NCBI RefSeq assembly: GCF_026151205.1
Contig: NC_087078.1
Coordinates: 3,861,675-3,925,674, forward strand
DNA length: 64,000 bases
Direction of reading: 5' to 3'
Origin: Bolinopsis microptera
Lineage: Eukaryota > Ctenophora > Tentaculata > Lobata > Bolinopsidae
Under the pieces are notes generated by a model that was not told the origin of the DNA, did not search any database, and saw nothing but the letters and a program-made list of their open reading frames with translations. Within the stretch, counting starts at the first letter, position 1; every line of letters begins with the position of its first letter. The position numbers and the translations under genes were made by a program. Positions 61,096 through 64,000 of this stretch are shown here, piece after piece.

Positions 61096-61171
61096 GATCC
61101 AATGGATCCTTAGCTACTCCCTAGACTAGGTGACACTGGAATTCGATGCTCTAACCACTAGGCCACCTAGT
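61096..61171 (-). mobile_element. tRNA-derived SINE, truncated
   Basis: The minus strand reads AGGTGGCCTAGTGGTTAGAG, then TCGAATTCCAGTGTCACC and GGAGTAGCTAAGGATCC, matching the SINE at 24675-24893. The middle of the tRNA-like head is deleted. Confidence 0.7.
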
Positions 61172-61376
61172 CCATTTGTCTGCTTTAATACTTTTGAGAT
61201 TTAGGCAGAAAGTTCTCGAAGATAGTTTATATAATGTTAACCAAGATTTTAGCTGACGTTTATTTAGTCAAAATTCATTAAATTTACAACAATTTTTATC
61301 GAAACCTTGACTTAATATTTGATATACAGTTTATTGTTTAGAAACTGAGTAATCTGTTTCCCAATGGTAATCTACA

Positions 61377-62552
61377 ATGAAATACGTCTTTGCAATTTTC
61401 GGTAGCATCTTCAGTGCAATATACTTAAGTAGCCTACTCTACAGTACCATGGACGACAATAAAGAAGAAACCAGCATCAAAGAGGAAGATAACAAAATGT
61501 CTCTCCTTGAAGTGGAGGAGGAAGAGAACAAAATGTCTTACGTAGAAATGGAGGAGGAAGATAACAAAATGTCTTTTGTAGAAGTGGAGGAGAAAGATAA
61601 GAAATTGTCTCTCGAAGAAGTGGATGAGGAAAATAAGAAATTGTCTCTCGAAGAAGTGAAGGAGGAAAACAAGAAATTGTCTCTCAAAGAAGCAGAGACC
61701 TCCGTGATAGTGGAAAAAGTTGGAGACACTGGATTTCACTTCACAGAGTCAGGAGAATTTCTTGATGAGCATGATTCAAAGTTTCAGTTTGCTGTATCAG
61801 ATGACCATTCTGATAATCAATCCAGGTATGAACAAATTGGAGATGCTGTTACTGAATACATCTACACAGTCATGGAAGAAAAATATGGACTGCGACGGAT
61901 ACACATTCCAATTGGGATAGAAGAAGCAGACCCATCATCATTTGTCTTTGTGTCAAATGAGTTCCAAAGCTCTGCAAATAAGAAGCTTGTCCTTATAAAT
62001 GGCAGTGGAGCTGTCAAAGCTGGTCAGTGGGCAAGAAGTATCATTATGAATGATAATCTCTATCCCGGTTCAATGCTACCATACATTCAGTGGGCTGCAG
62101 ACAATGAATTTGATGTCCTGGCTTTAAATACCAATGAATGTGGTTATGAAATGAATGGATCTCGTACACCATTCGAACATGCTCAAACTGTTTGGGATGA
62201 CATGATAAGTGGAGTTCTAGAAAAGAGTGTCTTTATTGTGACACACAGTTTTGGTGGGGTTGTTGTGCAGAAGCTAATAAAGAATAATTCCAATTTTAAA
62301 GATATCGTTTCAAAGATCGCATTCACTGATAGTGTACACATGGGAAAGATACCGTGTGATTCTATCCCATGCATTAATTGGGTATCATCCTCAAAACCTG
62401 TTGATAAACATTTGGGAGACGGGTTTGGTTGTGAGATGAGATCAGCAGGCTCTACAAAACACCCCTGGACATCACATTATGCTATGGATTATATTTTCAG
62501 TTGGTTCATGGAGAATGAAACTGATGAAGCTAAGGATGAAAATAAATTGTGA
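61377..62552 (+). CDS. Intronless ARB2A/FAM172A-like (Arb2-domain) protein with N-terminal signal and 12-residue repeats
   Basis: 391 residues in one exon. The N-terminus (MKYVFAIFGSIFSAIYLSSL) is a signal peptide or anchor; another Met stands at residue 25. Residues 40-107 are six tandem acidic/lysine 12-mers of the type KMSLLEVEEEEN, KLSLEEVKEENK. The Arb2 domain follows (about 115-385): ESGEFLDEHDSKFQF, RYEQIGDAVTEYIYTVMEE, IPIGIEEADPSSFVFVS, KLVLINGSGAVKAGQWARS, and THSFGG with the nucleophile-elbow Ser291, then AFTDSVHMG and NWVSSSKPVD. These phrases match animal FAM172A/ARB2A, an alpha/beta-hydrolase-like protein tied to AGO2 and cotranscriptional splicing control. The large intervening insert of vertebrate FAM172A is missing. 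No introns, so it may be a retrocopy or a lineage-specific paralogue. Confidence 0.82.
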   Translation: MKYVFAIFGSIFSAIYLSSLLYSTMDDNKEETSIKEEDNKMSLLEVEEEENKMSYVEMEEEDNKMSFVEVEEKDKKLSLEEVDEENKKLSLEEVKEENKKLSLKEAETSVIVEKVGDTGFHFTESGEFLDEHDSKFQFAVSDDHSDNQSRYEQIGDAVTEYIYTVMEEKYGLRRIHIPIGIEEADPSSFVFVSNEFQSSANKKLVLINGSGAVKAGQWARSIIMNDNLYPGSMLPYIQWAADNEFDVLALNTNECGYEMNGSRTPFEHAQTVWDDMISGVLEKSVFIVTHSFGGVVVQKLIKNNSNFKDIVSKIAFTDSVHMGKIPCDSIPCINWVSSSKPVDKHLGDGFGCEMRSAGSTKHPWTSHYAMDYIFSWFMENETDEAKDENKL

Positions 62553-63384
62553 CTTTATTGAATTACCATGATGTTCAGAAGATAACTCTAGCAGTAAAGT
62601 TTCTAGCCTAAAGTTTGCTGCTTCAATTTGTTTGCAAGTTAAGAGTCTAAAGAGAAATTCTCCAAGAGAAATCAAGTTCAAATGCGACTCATAAATATAG
62701 CCCCCTTGAACTATCTAGCAGTATTGTTTTGTTAATACAAGTAATTCGTTGATGTGGTAAATTTTATTGTTAAAATTTTACGATTGCACACATTTACAGC
62801 CAAAATTTAGTTTTTTGTTTGACTTTCCTCACTCTATAATATCAATTCTTTGTTATTTAATTTTATCATATTTCTATTGAGTGTCACATTTTTATGTAAC
62901 CTTTAAAATAATCTTATAATATTTTCTTGAAATATGAAAAAAACATTATTATTACAAATTGTGATGAAATTTGTCTAAGTGCCTCTGAAATGATATATTT
63001 TCATTATCTTTTGTTTAGTTAATTGGAAATTGATCGATTCTAGCTTCTAAGCAGTGTGCCAGTAATAATATTGCGTATTCTATTATAACACTGCTTTTTA
63101 AAATATAATGGATATGGTTCAACAGTAATTAACTCCTTGATCCACAAAGTTGATTGATTCTAGATGACCTTCCAAGTTGCCAAATTATACAGCTATAATG
63201 ATCAGAAATTACCCTAATTGAAAGCTATATGTGATGACCCTTCTAGATTATGATCATTTACAGGACTTCAAATAACTACAAAATCTATTCAGGCAAGATT
63301 ATGGCAAGCTGACTAGAAAATGGCTTTATTGTGAGTTGAGAAGACTAGTACAGCCTATTACACAAACTACAATCCCTTGTGATC
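62553..63384. other. AT-rich intergenic region
   Basis: 3' flank of the Arb2-domain gene, low GC, no coding exon or repeat recognised. Confidence 0.5.
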
Positions 63385-64000
63385 ATGAACAAAGTGAAGG
63401 TTCCAATGGATTTTGGAGTTGAAAATTTGCAATGTCCTGTTCACAATAACATAGAACTACTGGTGGCTGACAAGAAGTTGTGAGAGCAAACTCTCTCATC
63501 CTATCTTACAACGGTGCTGTGTTTTACGATATATTTTTCAAACAATTGCTAAATTCAGTTGATGTAACCAGCTTTACCAAGAGCAGTGTTGATATCTTTG
63601 TCAAGTGCCTGTACTCTGGGAAGGTTTATATCAACCATGACTCTTTAGAGAACTATGTGAACTAGCTGACAAGTTTTTAGTTGACTGGGTCATTCAACAA
63701 TGTGACAGATTCTACATGCAAGAAATAGATTCCATTTCAGTCAGCAACAAGAACCTTGATGAAAAATTCAAGATTTTGAAGTTCTCTTTTGATGAAGCAT
63801 TGTGTGCCCCGAAGCGATACAGACAAAAGTACAAGTTAAAGGTACAAGAGAAGATGTCGGTAATGAGAGCATATGAGAAACGAAATTTCATTCAGAAGTA
63901 TTCTGCCACATACCTGTATCTATCAGTTGATCAATTGAATGCTTTGCTTGAGATTGCTAAAGGGTACGATGGAATTTTGTTAAAGATTGTTCAGGAAAAT
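63385..64000 (+). pseudogene. BTB/POZ-domain gene with two frame breaks, cut by the window end
   Basis: Starts ATG 63385 (MNKVKVPMDFGVENLQCPV ... NIELLVADKKL, then TGA at 63481-63483). The BTB sequence continues in a second frame, RANSLILSYNGAVFYDIFFK and VDVTSFTKSSVDIFVKCLYS, to a TAG at 63663-63665. A third frame continues from about 63660: ELADKFLVDWVIQQCDRFYM, SFDEALCAPKRYRQ and LYLSVDQLNALLEIAK, open to the window end. The pattern (LVADKKL-x-RANSLIL, YSGKVYI, LADKFLVDWVIQQC) is that of BTB proteins of the BATH/BTB-BACK kind, usually substrate adaptors of cullin-3 ligases. Two frameshifts suggest a pseudogene; sequencing errors are possible. Confidence 0.65.

Larger units (their letters stand above)
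57775..61376. other. Intergenic region rich in hairpins and short repeats
   Basis: Contains the YIPF4 3' UTR, then AT-rich DNA. GC-rich islands with inverted repeats lie at 59255-59460 (ends TTACCTGAGGACCCCAGG / CCTGGGGTCCTCAGGTAA), 59729-59874 (stacked hairpins) and 60618-60733 (ends GGGGGACTCCCAACCCA / TGGGTTGGGGGTCCCCC). A SINE fragment is at 61096-61171. No gene recognised. Confidence 0.6.

Overview
The window is animal nuclear DNA. Its genes have many short GT-AG introns (about 100-350 bp), their products resemble metazoan proteins (NUDT18, MED9, LRMDA, YIPF4, ARB2A/FAM172A), and the background is AT-rich and crowded with transposons and minisatellites. The mix of Ty1/copia, PHD-finger LINE, tRNA-derived SINE, tiny ORF spacers and an EFF-1/HAP2-like fusogen suggests a marine invertebrate, possibly non-bilaterian. 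I cannot name the species. All family assignments come from recognising motifs and joining exons in phase by eye; no database search was run.

Left part (1-5580): a (CA)n-type microsatellite, a seven-exon NUDT18 gene on the minus strand (900-3507) and a small secreted acidic peptide gene (4362-4577, minus).

Transposon district A (5583-24527): a Ty1/copia element with 149-bp LTRs. Its 3' LTR is split by a 14.1-kb insertion (10304-24385) flanked by a TTTATA duplication. The insertion has two near-identical 2.5-kb mosaic repeats at its ends (poly-G/TGTCATGTCCG termini, purine minisatellite, a nested CGACAATTGACCCC element holding a TTAGGG array). Between them lie about 9 kb with genes: a 5'-truncated gene with an EF-hand loop (12928-14831) and a complete 14-exon gene (16775-20844) for a secreted protein with ten ephrin-receptor-like (GCC2/GCC3) repeats and a sushi domain. 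It looks like a composite transposon that moved host genes.

Transposon district B (24524-38610): a tRNA-derived SINE, a GC-rich 1.6-kb element with 8-bp target duplication, a stand-alone LINE ORF1-type gene, remnants of a CXC/'HAFTGSDT' protein, a nearly intact PHD-finger LINE (30187-34380, minus), a decayed ORF1 paralogue, a TIR element and LINE fragments.

Right part (38783-57774): MED9-like and LRMDA ORFs share one exon with a 5-nt spacer, so they probably form a dicistronic transcript. YIPF4 follows; its last intron (14 kb) contains on the opposite strand a complete 16-exon gene for a 704-residue type I membrane protein that I read as a class II cell-cell fusogen (EFF-1/AFF-1-like, fusexin superfamily). 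Its longer introns are filled by private minisatellites, a TTAA-flanked fold-back element and a pogo-like DNA transposon.

End (57775-64000): hairpin-rich intergenic DNA, an intronless ARB2A/FAM172A-like gene (61377-62552) and the start of a frameshifted BTB-domain gene.
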